Assembly: GCF_042683165.1 (NCBI RefSeq)
Contig: NZ_JBHUIZ010000012.1
Coordinates: 372,001 to 436,000, forward strand
Source: Tigheibacillus halophilus
Lineage (GTDB): Bacteria; Bacillota; Bacilli; Bacillales; Amphibacillaceae
DNA: 64,000 bases
Direction: 5' to 3'
The translations under genes were made by a program, and so were the position numbers. Positions 8,771 through 17,833 of this stretch are shown piece by piece. The notes below the pieces were generated by a model, which had not been told where the DNA came from, did no database searches, and saw only the letters and a list, made by a program, of their open reading frames with translations. The first letter of the stretch is position 1. The number at the start of each line of letters is the position of its first letter.

Positions 8771-8950
8771 TTTCCTTGTTTTTTCTGAAATAATTTTTTG
8801 ACATTTTTGCAAAGCTTTGGTTGAGGTGGACAGATACGATGCATATACGTGGTATCTTTGCCGGTTACAGGTGCTATTGCTAATCCCATAGTTATACTTA
8901 TGCGCACAACGGAATGTTTATCACGGATGGAAGTGCTGTCCTTTTTCCAT
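8771..8950. other. Non-coding spacer upstream of the zinc-ribbon gene, no gene seen
   Basis: No ribosome-site-preceded reading frame is credible here. A minus-strand open frame runs through it but enters the start of the downstream gene in another frame. Only the promoter on one side and the htrA terminator on the other could be identified. Confidence 0.4.
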
Positions 8951-8993
8951 AAAAAACCCCAGGGATCAGAATTTTACCCTGATTCCCTGGGGG
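8951..8993 (-). terminator. Terminator of the htrA-like gene
   Basis: On the minus strand CCCCAGGGAATCAG pairs with CTGATCCCTGGGG around a short AT loop and is followed by TTTTTT. It lies about 75 bases after the protease stop codon. Confidence 0.9.
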
Positions 8994-9067
8994 TTGCAGC
9001 TTAGAAATTTTATCGTTTTGCGAAACATAGATGCAGGGAGCTGTGGAAATTCACTTCGTTTTTAAAA

Positions 9068-10438
9068 TTACATGTTTTGCTGGTCTTGCTTTGCCAATTT
9101 TAATGAAACGGTATGCTTTTTGCCATTTCGGTATACATCCAGTTTCACTGTGTCCCCGACAGAAGCTTTATAGAGCGTTTGGCGTAATTCCAGCACAGAA
9201 GTAACTTTTTTTCCATCAATTGCAGTGATGACATCGAATTGTTTCAGATCTGCTTCACCTGCGGGAGAACCTTGCTCAACATTGGCGATCACCATGCCGC
9301 CTTCTATATTTTTAGGTAATTGTATACGATCCTGGTACTGCGGCGGAACTTGGTTTAAAGATGCAGTACTGATTCCGATGAATGGGCGTTCCACTTCACC
9401 CTTGGACTCCAGTTGTTTCATGATTGGCAGCGCATCATCCATCGGAATAGCAAACCCGATGCCTTCTACTTTGTCCTGGGCGATTTTCATGGAATTAATG
9501 CCGATAACCTGTCCCTTCTGGTTGACAAGTGCCCCGCCGCTGTTACCTGGATTGATCGCAGCATCTGTCTGAATGACTTCTGTCACCCAGTCTGGCTGGT
9601 TATCATCATTTGTATCTACCTCTACGGAACGATGCATACCGCTGATGATACCCTTAGTCAATGAATTTGCGAAATTCATGCCAAGTGGATTTCCAATAGC
9701 AAATACAGTTTCTCCAACCTTGGCATCGCTGGAATCTCCCAAGTTAGCGACTGTATCTACTTTTTTACCGTCAATTTCCAAGATTGCCAGGTCGGAAAGT
9801 TTATCTGTGCCAAGTACTTTGGCATCTGTTGTATCGTTCTCATCATGAAATGCGACTTTAACCTGTTCGGCGCCATCTACAACGTGTGCGTTGGTCACTA
9901 CATATGCTTTACCGTTGTTTTTCTTGTAAATGATGCCCGACCCGGAACCTGCTTCCTGGCTTTGTTCCCAAACATTTCCCTGTTGCATGTTCAGCACGCC
10001 GACAACTGCTTTCGAAGCATCAGATAAATCAACCGCTTTATCAGCGTTGTCAGAAGCCATTGTGGTGACGGCTTGTTCAGAATTGCTGGAACTCGTTGGA
10101 GAAGAAGCGTTTCCGTCGCTGTGATCCTGGTTTACAATCGGAATGACATTGTACACTGCAAGCAGGACAACTAAAAATGCTGCGATAAATCCGCCGGCAA
10201 GCCCGCTCCAGAATGAACCCCAATGTCTTTTTTTTCTTGGTTGCTTCGCCGATTTGTTTTCATGCTTCGGCTTATTCAGCCCCTGTTCTGATTCTTCATG
10301 GAGTGTTTCATGATTCGATGCGGAATGATTCATGTTTGCATCGTGCTCCTCATCATTATATGAAGCGGATGCATCGTTTTCTCCCTGGTAATGCTGATTG
10401 CCGTTTATATTATCTTTGTCTTCATACATCCTGCTCAT
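9068..10438 (-). CDS. htrA: HtrA-type membrane-anchored serine protease with PDZ domain
   Basis: This is a 456-residue DegP/HtrA-family quality-control protease acting at the outer face of the membrane. Residues 1-75 are charged and cytoplasmic, 77-100 form one membrane anchor, and 135-350 form the trypsin-like domain with catalytic H185 (TNAHVVDG), D216 (SDLAIL) and S300 (NPGNSGGAL). A C-terminal PDZ domain covers about 360-450. The gene is divergent from a two-component system, exactly as B. subtilis htrB (yvtA) is divergent from cssRS, which induces it under secretion or heat stress. That control is inferred from context. It could be the htrA or the htrB orthologue. Confidence 0.93.
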   Translation of the reverse strand: MSRMYEDKDNINGNQHYQGENDASASYNDEEHDANMNHSASNHETLHEESEQGLNKPKHENKSAKQPRKKRHWGSFWSGLAGGFIAAFLVVLLAVYNVIPIVNQDHSDGNASSPTSSSNSEQAVTTMASDNADKAVDLSDASKAVVGVLNMQQGNVWEQSQEAGSGSGIIYKKNNGKAYVVTNAHVVDGAEQVKVAFHDENDTTDAKVLGTDKLSDLAILEIDGKKVDTVANLGDSSDAKVGETVFAIGNPLGMNFANSLTKGIISGMHRSVEVDTNDDNQPDWVTEVIQTDAAINPGNSGGALVNQKGQVIGINSMKIAQDKVEGIGFAIPMDDALPIMKQLESKGEVERPFIGISTASLNQVPPQYQDRIQLPKNIEGGMVIANVEQGSPAGEADLKQFDVITAIDGKKVTSVLELRQTLYKASVGDTVKLDVYRNGKKHTVSLKLAKQDQQNM

Positions 10439-10587
10439 CCTTTCATTGAAATTCTATATTTATATCATACCCAAAATGATTGGTAATCAATTGGAAAGAA
10501 TGTGGAATAAGTATGTAAATCATGTACATTAGTATACGATTGTGATAAAAATAAGAAAAAAGAGGCATTCGAGGAGGTCGTTGTGCC

Positions 10588-11277
10588 ATGAATGAACATA
10601 TTGCAGTGGTGGAAGATGATCCGAATATTCGCAACATCGTCTCCGCATTTTTGAAAAAAGAAGGATATGAAGTCACGTTGCTTTCATCGGCTGAAGAAGG
10701 AATGAAATTATGGAAAGACACCCCTCCCGATATGTGGGTGCTGGACATCATGCTTCCGGGGATGAACGGCTATGATTTTTGCAAAGAGATTCGGGATTAC
10801 AGCGATGTGCCGATAATCATCATTTCCGCAAAGGATGAAGAAATAGATAAAATTCTTGGTCTGGAGCTGGGAGGGGATGATTATCTGACAAAACCCTTTA
10901 GTCCGAGAGAATTAGTTGCCAGAGTCAAAAGGTTATTCAAACGGGCGCAGAACAACATTAGTACAAAAGATAAACAAGATGTTGTGCAGGTGGATGAGCT
11001 GCACATTCATAAAAATGACCGCAGGATACTTTGGAACGGCAAGGAACAAGATGTCACCACAAAGGAATTCACCATGCTGCTGCTGTTTGCTGAAAATGCC
11101 AACCGTGCTTTTTCACGGGAAGAGCTGCTTGTCAAAGTGTGGGGTGAAGACTATTTTGGAAGTGATCGCGCAGTTGATGATTTGGTCAAACGTATTCGTA
11201 AAAAATTTCCTGAATTACAATTGGAAACGGTTTGGGGATATGGGTACAGGCTGAGAAATGAAGAGGATAGCAAATGA
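10588..11277 (+). CDS. Response regulator, OmpR/PhoB family (CssR-like by context)
   Basis: This 229-residue protein has a receiver domain (acidic pocket VVEDD; phospho-aspartate in VLDIMLPGMNG near residue 52; conserved lysine in LTKPFSPREL) and a C-terminal winged helix (about 130-228, ending in TVWGYGYRLRNE). It overlaps the kinase gene by four bases. Position divergent from an HtrA protease suggests it answers to misfolded secreted proteins, as CssR does in B. subtilis. Sequence alone does not prove the CssR assignment. ATG 10588 follows a GAGGAGG ribosome site. Confidence 0.93.
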   Translation: MNEHIAVVEDDPNIRNIVSAFLKKEGYEVTLLSSAEEGMKLWKDTPPDMWVLDIMLPGMNGYDFCKEIRDYSDVPIIIISAKDEEIDKILGLELGGDDYLTKPFSPRELVARVKRLFKRAQNNISTKDKQDVVQVDELHIHKNDRRILWNGKEQDVTTKEFTMLLLFAENANRAFSREELLVKVWGEDYFGSDRAVDDLVKRIRKKFPELQLETVWGYGYRLRNEEDSK

Positions 11278-12611
11278 AACTTCATTATCAGCTCAACGCC
11301 GCTTTTACAACATTGCTGCTGATTATAATGGCTGTCACAGGATATGTCATTTATTCTTTGCTGCTTAATTTGCTTGTACAAAATGAACAGCAGCAATTGG
11401 AGCAAAAAGGGGAAATCCTCGTCAGCGTAATGAATGAGCAGTACCAGAGTTTAGGTGATGTGGATAAAATTAGCGCCTTCTTGCAGGAACAGGATCTACA
11501 ATTGTTTTTATACAATCGTCAAAATAATAGTGTACTGTATTCCACCATGCCAGAAGAAGTTGTCAAAGGCTTTTATAAAAATAATTATTTTTCCAATGCT
11601 GAAAGTAATTTATGGGAATATCATTCGGATAAATATGTCATCTCCCGTATCCTGGTGCTTCCAAGAGGCGCCAATCTGGAATTGATTTTATTGACACCGA
11701 TGAAGGATTTGCAAGCTGTTCAACATAAATTCATTGAACGATTGCTGATCGTATTCATCATTGGAGCGGCGGTCGCTGTACTGCTAAGCTATTTTTTGAC
11801 GAATAAACTTGTTACACCGCTGACACGACTGAAATACCAGTTGAAAAAAATTGAAAAAAGAAAGTTCGATGAAATAGAACCGATTCAGGCCACTGGTGAG
11901 ATTAGAGAAGTAGCAAAAAGCGTGTATGATATGGCGAATGAATTGAGCAGATATATCAGTTCCCAACAATCCTTTTTTCAAAATGCCAGTCACGAATTGA
12001 AGACACCGCTGATGACCATTCAAGGTTACGCAGAAGGAATAAAAGAGAATGTATTCGAGGAAGCCGAAAAGGAAACCGGGCTGGAAGTGATGGTTACAGA
12101 AGTGAAGCGCCTAAAAAAAATCATCAATGAAATGATCCTCCTTGCGAAGCTTGACAGTGAACAAGCTGCATATGACCCTGAACAAATAGATGCAAGCGAA
12201 TTAGTGCAGCAAGTGGCCGATAGAATGCTGCCTTTCGCTTCTGAAAACAACGTAAAGCTGAAAGTTGACATTGCGGAAGGAATGACGATTTATGCCGACG
12301 GTGAAAAAATGCTCCGTGCATTGCTGAATTTGGTGGTCAATGGCATACGCCATGCGGCTTCTGTTGTGGAAATTTCTTTTGTGACCCGCGGCAGACAAAA
12401 GTTATTGATTGTTGAAGACGATGGCGATGGGATACCGCCTGATTTGATGGATAATATTTTTCATCGGTTTGTCAAAGGTAAACAGGGGGATACCGGACTT
12501 GGCCTTGCCATAGTCAGGGCGATTGTCGAACAATCAGGAGGTAAAATCACGGTGGAAAATGCTGAAACTGGCGGCGCGCGTTTCATCATATTATTTGAGG
12601 GTAATGGATAA
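11274..12611 (+). CDS. Sensor histidine kinase (CssS-like by context)
   Basis: A 445-residue membrane sensor kinase. Membrane segments lie at about 10-33 and 154-175 and enclose an extracytoplasmic sensing domain of about 120 residues, followed by HAMP, the dimerisation domain with phospho-histidine H240 (NASHELKTP) and the ATPase domain with N box (NLVVNGIRHA), G1 (EDDGDGIP) and G2 (GDTGLGLAIV). The start overlaps the regulator stop (ATGA). Its likely partner is the upstream regulator and its likely target the divergent htrA gene. The stimulus is not shown by sequence. Confidence 0.93.
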   Translation: MKLHYQLNAAFTTLLLIIMAVTGYVIYSLLLNLLVQNEQQQLEQKGEILVSVMNEQYQSLGDVDKISAFLQEQDLQLFLYNRQNNSVLYSTMPEEVVKGFYKNNYFSNAESNLWEYHSDKYVISRILVLPRGANLELILLTPMKDLQAVQHKFIERLLIVFIIGAAVAVLLSYFLTNKLVTPLTRLKYQLKKIEKRKFDEIEPIQATGEIREVAKSVYDMANELSRYISSQQSFFQNASHELKTPLMTIQGYAEGIKENVFEEAEKETGLEVMVTEVKRLKKIINEMILLAKLDSEQAAYDPEQIDASELVQQVADRMLPFASENNVKLKVDIAEGMTIYADGEKMLRALLNLVVNGIRHAASVVEISFVTRGRQKLLIVEDDGDGIPPDLMDNIFHRFVKGKQGDTGLGLAIVRAIVEQSGGKITVENAETGGARFIILFEGNG

Positions 12612-12634
12612 AGTAAGCAAGACTAGACTAAAAC

Positions 12635-12663
12635 TTTACTTGAGATAATGATTGTGATATAAT
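12635..12663 (+). promoter_or_regulatory. Promoter of typA
   Basis: TTTACT (12635-12640), a 17-base spacer and TATAAT (12658-12663) with a TGn extended -10. It leaves a leader of about 115 bases before the typA ATG, the last 12 of which hold a GAGGAG ribosome site. Confidence 0.6.
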
Positions 12664-12785
12664 TACAAAGTTTGAAGGACTGTTAGGAAAAGTACGGAGT
12701 TTAAGGGGCGTGGCTATCTGCAGAACAGTAAGATAGCAGCTGCAACTTAAACATTTTTACTCTCGAAAAAGAGGAGCGAACCTTT

Positions 12786-14609
12786 ATGCAACAAAGAAAT
12801 GATCTTCGAAATATCGCTATTATCGCCCACGTAGACCATGGGAAAACAACGCTTGTCGATCAGTTGTTGAAATACTCAGGTACATTCCGTGATAACGAGT
12901 ATGTAGATGAACGTGCCATGGACTCTGGTGATATTGAGCGCGAACGTGGCATAACTATTTTGGCTAAAAACACAGCCATTCACTATAACGATGCAACAAT
13001 TAATATCCTTGATACACCTGGTCACGCCGATTTTGGCGGCGAGGTAGAGCGGATTATGAAAATGGTGGACGGTGTCATCCTTGTCGTGGATGCATACGAA
13101 GGGACCATGCCGCAAACTCGTTTTGTGTTAAAAAAAGCACTGGATCAAAAATTGACACCAATCGTTGTCTTAAATAAAATCGATCGTCCAAATGCAAGAC
13201 CGGCCAATGTTATTGACGAAGTGTTAGATCTTTTCATCGATTTGGGAGCTGACGATGATCAACTGGACTTCCCTGTCGTGTATGCATCAGCTTTGAATGG
13301 GACATCTGGTACTGAACCTGATAACCAGTCGGAAACGATGGAACCGATTTTTGAAATGATCATGAACCATATTCCGGCACCGGTGGATAACAGCGAAGAA
13401 CCATTGCAATTTCAGGTGACATTGCTTGATTATAATGACTATGTCGGCAGAATTGGTATTGGACGTGTGTTCCGTGGTAAGATTCATGTCGGCCAGTCGG
13501 TCGTTGTCATGAAAAAGGATGGCTCCACCAAATCTTTCCGGGTCACCAAATTGTTTGGTTTCATCGGTTTGAAGCGGGTTGAGATCCAGGAAGCCAAAGC
13601 GGGCGATATCGTGGCTGTTTCCGGAATGGAGGATATTAACGTAGGAGAAACTATTTGCCCTCCAGATAACCAAGAAGCGCTGCCGGTTTTACGGATTGAT
13701 GAACCTACCCTGCAAATGACGTTTGTTGTCAACAATAGCCCGTTTGCTGGGAAAGAAGGTAAATTCATCACCGCCAGAAAAATTGAAGAACGTTTGATGA
13801 AACAACTGGAAACAGATGTAAGTCTGCGTGTGCAGCCAACAGAAACACCAGATGCCTGGGTTGTATCTGGCCGGGGAGAATTGCATCTCAGTATCCTGGT
13901 TGAAAATATGCGCCGTGAAGGTTATGAGATTCAGTTATCCAAGCCAAAAGTCATTATCAAAGAAATAAATGGTGTGAAGTGTGAACCAGTCGAACGGGTA
14001 CAGGTTGATGTTCCAGAGGAATTTACAGGTGCTGTCATGGAGGCTCTTGGTTCCCGGAAAGGTGAAATGATGGACATGGTCAATCATGGCAACGGGCAAG
14101 TACGCCTTGAATTCAAGGTTCCATCACGCGGATTGATCGGCTATCCTACGGAATTTATGACCCAGACTCATGGTTATGGTATATTGAATCATACGTTTGA
14201 TTCATATGCACCATTGATCAAAGGACAGGTCGGCGGACGTCGCCAAGGAGTCTTAGTTGCCTTGGAAAATGGCAAAGCGACGACATATGGTATCATGCAG
14301 CTGGAAGATCGCGGTGTCATTTTCGTGGAGCCGGGTACAGAAGTATATGCTGGTATGATTGTTGGTGAGCATAACCGCGAGAACGATTTGACCGTTAATT
14401 TGACAAAAGAGAAGCATCTGACAAATACAAGATCTTCTACCAAAGACCAAACAGCGACAATTCGAAAAACACGCAGTATGTCTTTAGAAGAAGCCATCGA
14501 GTATTTGAACGATGATGAGTACTGTGAAGTGACGCCAGAGTCGATTCGATTGCGTAAAAAAATCCTTCATAAGGGTGAAAGAGAAAAAGCATCGAAAAGA
14601 AGTAAATAA
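12786..14609 (+). CDS. typA: Ribosome-associated translational GTPase TypA/BipA
   Basis: A 607-residue translation-factor GTPase related to EF-G and LepA. G1 (AHVDHGKTT), the effector-region RGIT, G3 (DTPGHADF) and G4 (NKIDRP) are intact, followed by EF-Tu-like domain II (about 205-295), two alpha/beta domains and the BipA-specific C-terminal domain. It binds 70S ribosomes and supports ribosome assembly and growth at low temperature or under stress. Length and domain order are normal. It is monocistronic with its own promoter and terminator. Confidence 0.97.
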   Translation: MQQRNDLRNIAIIAHVDHGKTTLVDQLLKYSGTFRDNEYVDERAMDSGDIERERGITILAKNTAIHYNDATINILDTPGHADFGGEVERIMKMVDGVILVVDAYEGTMPQTRFVLKKALDQKLTPIVVLNKIDRPNARPANVIDEVLDLFIDLGADDDQLDFPVVYASALNGTSGTEPDNQSETMEPIFEMIMNHIPAPVDNSEEPLQFQVTLLDYNDYVGRIGIGRVFRGKIHVGQSVVVMKKDGSTKSFRVTKLFGFIGLKRVEIQEAKAGDIVAVSGMEDINVGETICPPDNQEALPVLRIDEPTLQMTFVVNNSPFAGKEGKFITARKIEERLMKQLETDVSLRVQPTETPDAWVVSGRGELHLSILVENMRREGYEIQLSKPKVIIKEINGVKCEPVERVQVDVPEEFTGAVMEALGSRKGEMMDMVNHGNGQVRLEFKVPSRGLIGYPTEFMTQTHGYGILNHTFDSYAPLIKGQVGGRRQGVLVALENGKATTYGIMQLEDRGVIFVEPGTEVYAGMIVGEHNRENDLTVNLTKEKHLTNTRSSTKDQTATIRKTRSMSLEEAIEYLNDDEYCEVTPESIRLRKKILHKGEREKASKRSK

Positions 14610-14684
14610 TGGCAAATGATGTATTGCTTATGTATAGTGTCAAGCCATCTCCCAGTATATCCTAATTTCAGATGGCATCTAACA

Positions 14685-14727
14685 AAAACGCAGACCTGAA
14701 CCATTCCGTTCGGATCTGCGTTTTTAT
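14685..14727. terminator. Bidirectional terminator between typA and cvfB
   Basis: A long stem (AACGCAGACCTGAA with TTCGGATCTGCGTT, one mismatch and one wobble) is flanked by AAAA and TTTTT, so it serves both convergent genes. Confidence 0.88.
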
Positions 14728-14729
14728 AT

Positions 14730-15584
14730 TTATTTCAGAAAGGTTTTACCGTCCCGTTGCTCAATTTTTTCGGCTTTCATCAGACTGCCAAGTGCACGTT
14801 TAAAAGCGGATTTACTAATGTCAAACACAGACCGGATATCATCGGGATCACTTTTATCAGAAAATAGCATCATACCATCTTGTTCTTTTAGATATTCCAG
14901 GATTGCTGCGGCATCATCCGTTATGCTTTCCTGCTTCAATGGCAGCAAAGTGATATTTAGTGTTCCATCTTCTTTGACGGCAATCACTCTTCCTGTCACT
15001 TCTTCCCCGATTCGAGGTTCCTGTTTGCGTTCACTATGGTGAATGAAACCACGGAAATCTTCATCAGTCCAAAGAGCTGAACCTTCTCTATTTGTTCGAT
15101 AAATCCTGCCAGTCACATATTTGTTCAGATAATCTTCATCAGCCCATTCCCGATAATGGTTGATAATTCCTTCCGTCGCTGGAATGGCGAGTAGTCTGCC
15201 GCGCCGGTCTTTACCGAGCGTTACAAAAAGCTTATCCCCGACAGCGGGCCAGACATGCTCGTAAAGCGGGAGATCATCTTTTGATACTAACATTTCTTTC
15301 GTTGTTCCGATATTTACGAACACTCCCAAGTTCGTTTTTACTTCCACGACTTCAGCCCAGTCATAGGAATCAATGGTCACAGCGGGCAACTGCATCGAAG
15401 CAGAGATGTTTCCTTTTTTATCCATGTAAAGAAATGTTTTTATTGTATCACCAACAGAAATATCACCTGTAGTCTCGTTATGGTGCAGCAATGCTTCCTT
15501 TCCTTCGGACATCAGAACATATCCATGATCTGTTGTTCGGTTGACGGTCATTACTTGTACGGTACCGATTGGTAATGTCTCCAT
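14730..15584 (-). CDS. cvfB: S1-domain RNA-binding protein CvfB (YitL)
   Basis: A 284-residue protein built of S1-type OB folds and a C-terminal winged helix (about 225-284, ending in SAFKRALGSLMKAEKIEQRDG), the known layout of CvfB/YitL. The S. aureus homologue binds RNA and affects virulence gene expression. The role here is presumably post-transcriptional, acting in the cytoplasm. The start is ATG 15584 with a clear AAGGAG seven bases upstream; a longer frame from 15668 would run through a strong hairpin and lacks a ribosome site. Confidence 0.9.
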   Translation of the reverse strand: METLPIGTVQVMTVNRTTDHGYVLMSEGKEALLHHNETTGDISVGDTIKTFLYMDKKGNISASMQLPAVTIDSYDWAEVVEVKTNLGVFVNIGTTKEMLVSKDDLPLYEHVWPAVGDKLFVTLGKDRRGRLLAIPATEGIINHYREWADEDYLNKYVTGRIYRTNREGSALWTDEDFRGFIHHSERKQEPRIGEEVTGRVIAVKEDGTLNITLLPLKQESITDDAAAILEYLKEQDGMMLFSDKSDPDDIRSVFDISKSAFKRALGSLMKAEKIEQRDGKTFLK

Positions 15585-15620
15585 TATCTCGTCTCCTTGT
15601 AGAAAGCTTATGTATTGGAA

Positions 15621-15651
15621 AAGGGGTATCCTTGTTGTAAGGATACCCCTT
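15621..15651 (-). promoter_or_regulatory. Perfect 13-bp hairpin in the cvfB leader
   Basis: AAGGGGTATCCTT and AAGGATACCCCTT are perfect inverted repeats around a 5-base loop, 36 bases before the cvfB ATG. On the minus strand the stem is followed by TTTTCC, a weak U tract, so it could be an attenuator, an upstream terminator or a processing site. Confidence 0.55.
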
Positions 15652-15659
15652 ATTGTAAA

Positions 15660-16033
15660 GTAACACACTCACATTTATTTAATAATTAATTTTCGTTGTT
15701 TTAATCAACATCAAATTTGTTTGGTAACGCCCCAAACAGTTCCGCGGTATGTGTTCCACTGTCGTTTTCTAGCCTAAGCAACGCAAGCCCTACCTGCTCT
15801 TGCGTCCTTGCGACCCCTTAGTCGCGCCAGTGTGAATAAGCATCCTTAAAAACAATGCAGAATGCCAGCTGTTTCGGTGCTACTTTAACAGCACTTTTAA
15901 ATATAACATTAAAATAGATGGATGTCAAGATTTGAAGAAGATAAGTAATGTCCAGGTAAAGCACGTTGACTGCATTTTATTGGCTTCTCTGAACGCAGGG
16001 TTCTCTTCCTATTGAAAGGTTGCTTTGATACTT
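15660..16033 (-). other. Non-coding stretch with clustered hairpins, candidate structured RNA
   Basis: No reading frame with a ribosome site is present in these 374 bases. The middle (about 15720-15850) is markedly richer in GC than its flanks and holds adjacent small hairpins: ACGCAAG/CTTGCGT (15781-15787 with 15799-15805) and GCGAC/GTCGC (15810-15814 with 15821-15825). It lies between genes read leftward, so a minus-strand RNA is likelier. It does not match any riboswitch or housekeeping RNA recognised by eye. The remainder is AT-rich spacer. Confidence 0.3.
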
Positions 16034-17536
16034 TTAGTCTATTGAAAACAACTCAGTTGTGTTGACTCTTGCTTGATCATTGAAATAAAAATCATTTGTT
16101 TTGGAATCATACCGGTAATCTTTTTTCCAATCATCACCGTTTTCGCTAATTTGTTTTATGGCAGAAATGAATTGATACATTTCTTGGTTTGTCATGGTGG
16201 GGTGAATAGAAAAACGGACCAAGCCGGGCTTTGTTGAAAAATCACCAGTATCAATCAGATCTGTAATTTCTTTGGATGCCTTTTGGCTAATGGATAGTAG
16301 ATAGTGTCCATAGATACCGGCGCAGAAACAGCCGCCTCTGAGCTGGAAACCAAATCTGTCGTTAAGCAGTTTAACGACAAGGTTATAGTGAAGGTCTTCC
16401 ACATGGAAAGAAATGATTCCCAAGCGTTTTGTTTTGTCCGCTTCCGCCACATGTACTTTTGGTATCCCGCTTAAGTTGTCTAGCACTAACGTTACAAGCT
16501 CTTTTTCCCGCTTAAGTATTTTTTCTGTGCCCATTTGTTCTTTTAACCTGATGCATAAAGCTGCCCGAATGGCTTGCAGGATGCCTGGGGTGCCTCCGTC
16601 TTCTCGTTTTTCGATGTCATTGAAATAATGGGCGCCGCCCCAAGGATTAGTCCAGGTGACTGTTCCCCCGCCGGGATGATCAGGCGTTTTATTGGCATAT
16701 AATTTGGAATGAAAAATCAGTACACCACTTGCTCCGGGGCCTCCCAGGAATTTATGCGGGGAAAAGAAAATCGCATCCAATTCCTCTTTACCGTTTTCAG
16801 GGTGCATATCGATTTTGGAATAAGGTGCTGAAGCGGCAAAGTCAATAAAGCAGTAGCCATCGTGTTCATGCATAATCTTGGCTAGTTCGTGATATGGTGT
16901 TTCGATCCCTGTCACATTAGAGCAAGCAGAGAATGACCCAATTTTCAGCGTTCGATTTTGATATTTATCAAGAAGACTGTTCAATGTAGAGGGGCATACA
17001 TTTCCGTTTGAATCAGGTTCAATCAGACAGACATCACCAATAGTTTCCAACCAGGAGATATGGTTGGAATGGTGCTCCATATGGGTGATAAAAATAATGG
17101 GTTTATCTCGTTCGCTTAATTGCACCTTGTCTTTATACCTGTCTGGAACTCTTAATCCTAGCAGTCTTTGCAGTTTATTCACAGCAGCTGTCATGCCTGC
17201 ACCCGTAAATACAATGTGGTCTTGACTATTTGCATGTACATGATCCTTTATTATTCTTTTTGCCTGTTCATAGGCTTCTGACATCAAAGCTCCAGTCATA
17301 TTGGATTCAGTGTGTGTATTTGCCATAAATGGCCCGAATGTTTTAGCGACTTTATCTTCAATTGGTTTATATAGGCGGCCGCTTGCCATCCAATCCGCGT
17401 AGATGATTTTTTTCTTGCCAATAGGAGAGATGAATTCCTGGTCTATTCCGATGATGTTATCTCTAAACTGCTGGAAGTAGGACTCCAAATGTCCGAGTAG
17501 TTCATAGTGGCTATCTCCGATTCTGGCTTTAATCAA
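16034..17536 (-). CDS. Class V aminotransferase-fold PLP enzyme, cysteine-desulfurase-like
   Basis: A 500-residue enzyme with the PLP-binding lysine K262 in SPHKFLGGPG and a cysteine-bearing loop GGCFCAG (C403, C405) at the position of the catalytic cysteine loop of NifS/SufS proteins. The cofactor-binding THMEHHSN and DFAASAPY motifs are also present. It is about 100 residues longer than typical SufS, with extra sequence at the C-terminus. The family includes cysteine desulfurases, selenocysteine lyases and carbon-sulfur lyases of unknown substrate. No iron-sulfur assembly genes adjoin it, so a housekeeping role is not supported. The start codon ATG at 17536 follows an AAGGTGG ribosome site. 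Confidence 0.85.
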   Translation of the reverse strand: MIKARIGDSHYELLGHLESYFQQFRDNIIGIDQEFISPIGKKKIIYADWMASGRLYKPIEDKVAKTFGPFMANTHTESNMTGALMSEAYEQAKRIIKDHVHANSQDHIVFTGAGMTAAVNKLQRLLGLRVPDRYKDKVQLSERDKPIIFITHMEHHSNHISWLETIGDVCLIEPDSNGNVCPSTLNSLLDKYQNRTLKIGSFSACSNVTGIETPYHELAKIMHEHDGYCFIDFAASAPYSKIDMHPENGKEELDAIFFSPHKFLGGPGASGVLIFHSKLYANKTPDHPGGGTVTWTNPWGGAHYFNDIEKREDGGTPGILQAIRAALCIRLKEQMGTEKILKREKELVTLVLDNLSGIPKVHVAEADKTKRLGIISFHVEDLHYNLVVKLLNDRFGFQLRGGCFCAGIYGHYLLSISQKASKEITDLIDTGDFSTKPGLVRFSIHPTMTNQEMYQFISAIKQISENGDDWKKDYRYDSKTNDFYFNDQARVNTTELFSID

Positions 17537-17751
17537 TTTTTAACCACCTTTCATGGATGCTGTCTTGTATGCTGTAATATATGCTTCTTCCTGCAGAATG
17601 TTTTCCTGCAGAGGCATTGAATATTGTGCTTGCAGCATGGATGAAGCAATTGGTTTACGGATACGTTTGTTAACAATCAACCGGTATGAGCTAAGATTGA
17701 AATTTTCATCATAAACATGGCATGAGGAAAACTTTCCGGGCTTTCGGGAAA

Positions 17752-17813
17752 AAGAAAACGCTTGCCTAAACATGTATATACAAGTTACAATATATACTAA
17801 CTTGTATATACAA
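17752..17813 (+). promoter_or_regulatory. treP control region: cre-like box, promoter and two TreR-type operators
   Basis: A CcpA-type box resembling AGAAAACGCTTGCC overlaps the left end. The promoter is TTGCCT (17762-17767), 18 bases, TACAAT (17786-17791). Two palindromes with the core TGTATATACA lie at about 17773-17782, between -35 and -10, and at 17802-17813 (TTGTATATACAA), just after the start point. The known B. subtilis TreR operator is the same palindrome. The layout predicts repression without trehalose-6-phosphate and glucose repression through CcpA. Confidence 0.8.
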
Positions 17814-17833
17814 ATTCTGAAGGAGGGATTTTG

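Noticed and set aside
8692..8907. Minus-strand open frame upstream of the zinc-ribbon membrane gene
   Set aside because: It overlaps the promoter and start of that gene in another frame and has no ribosome site.
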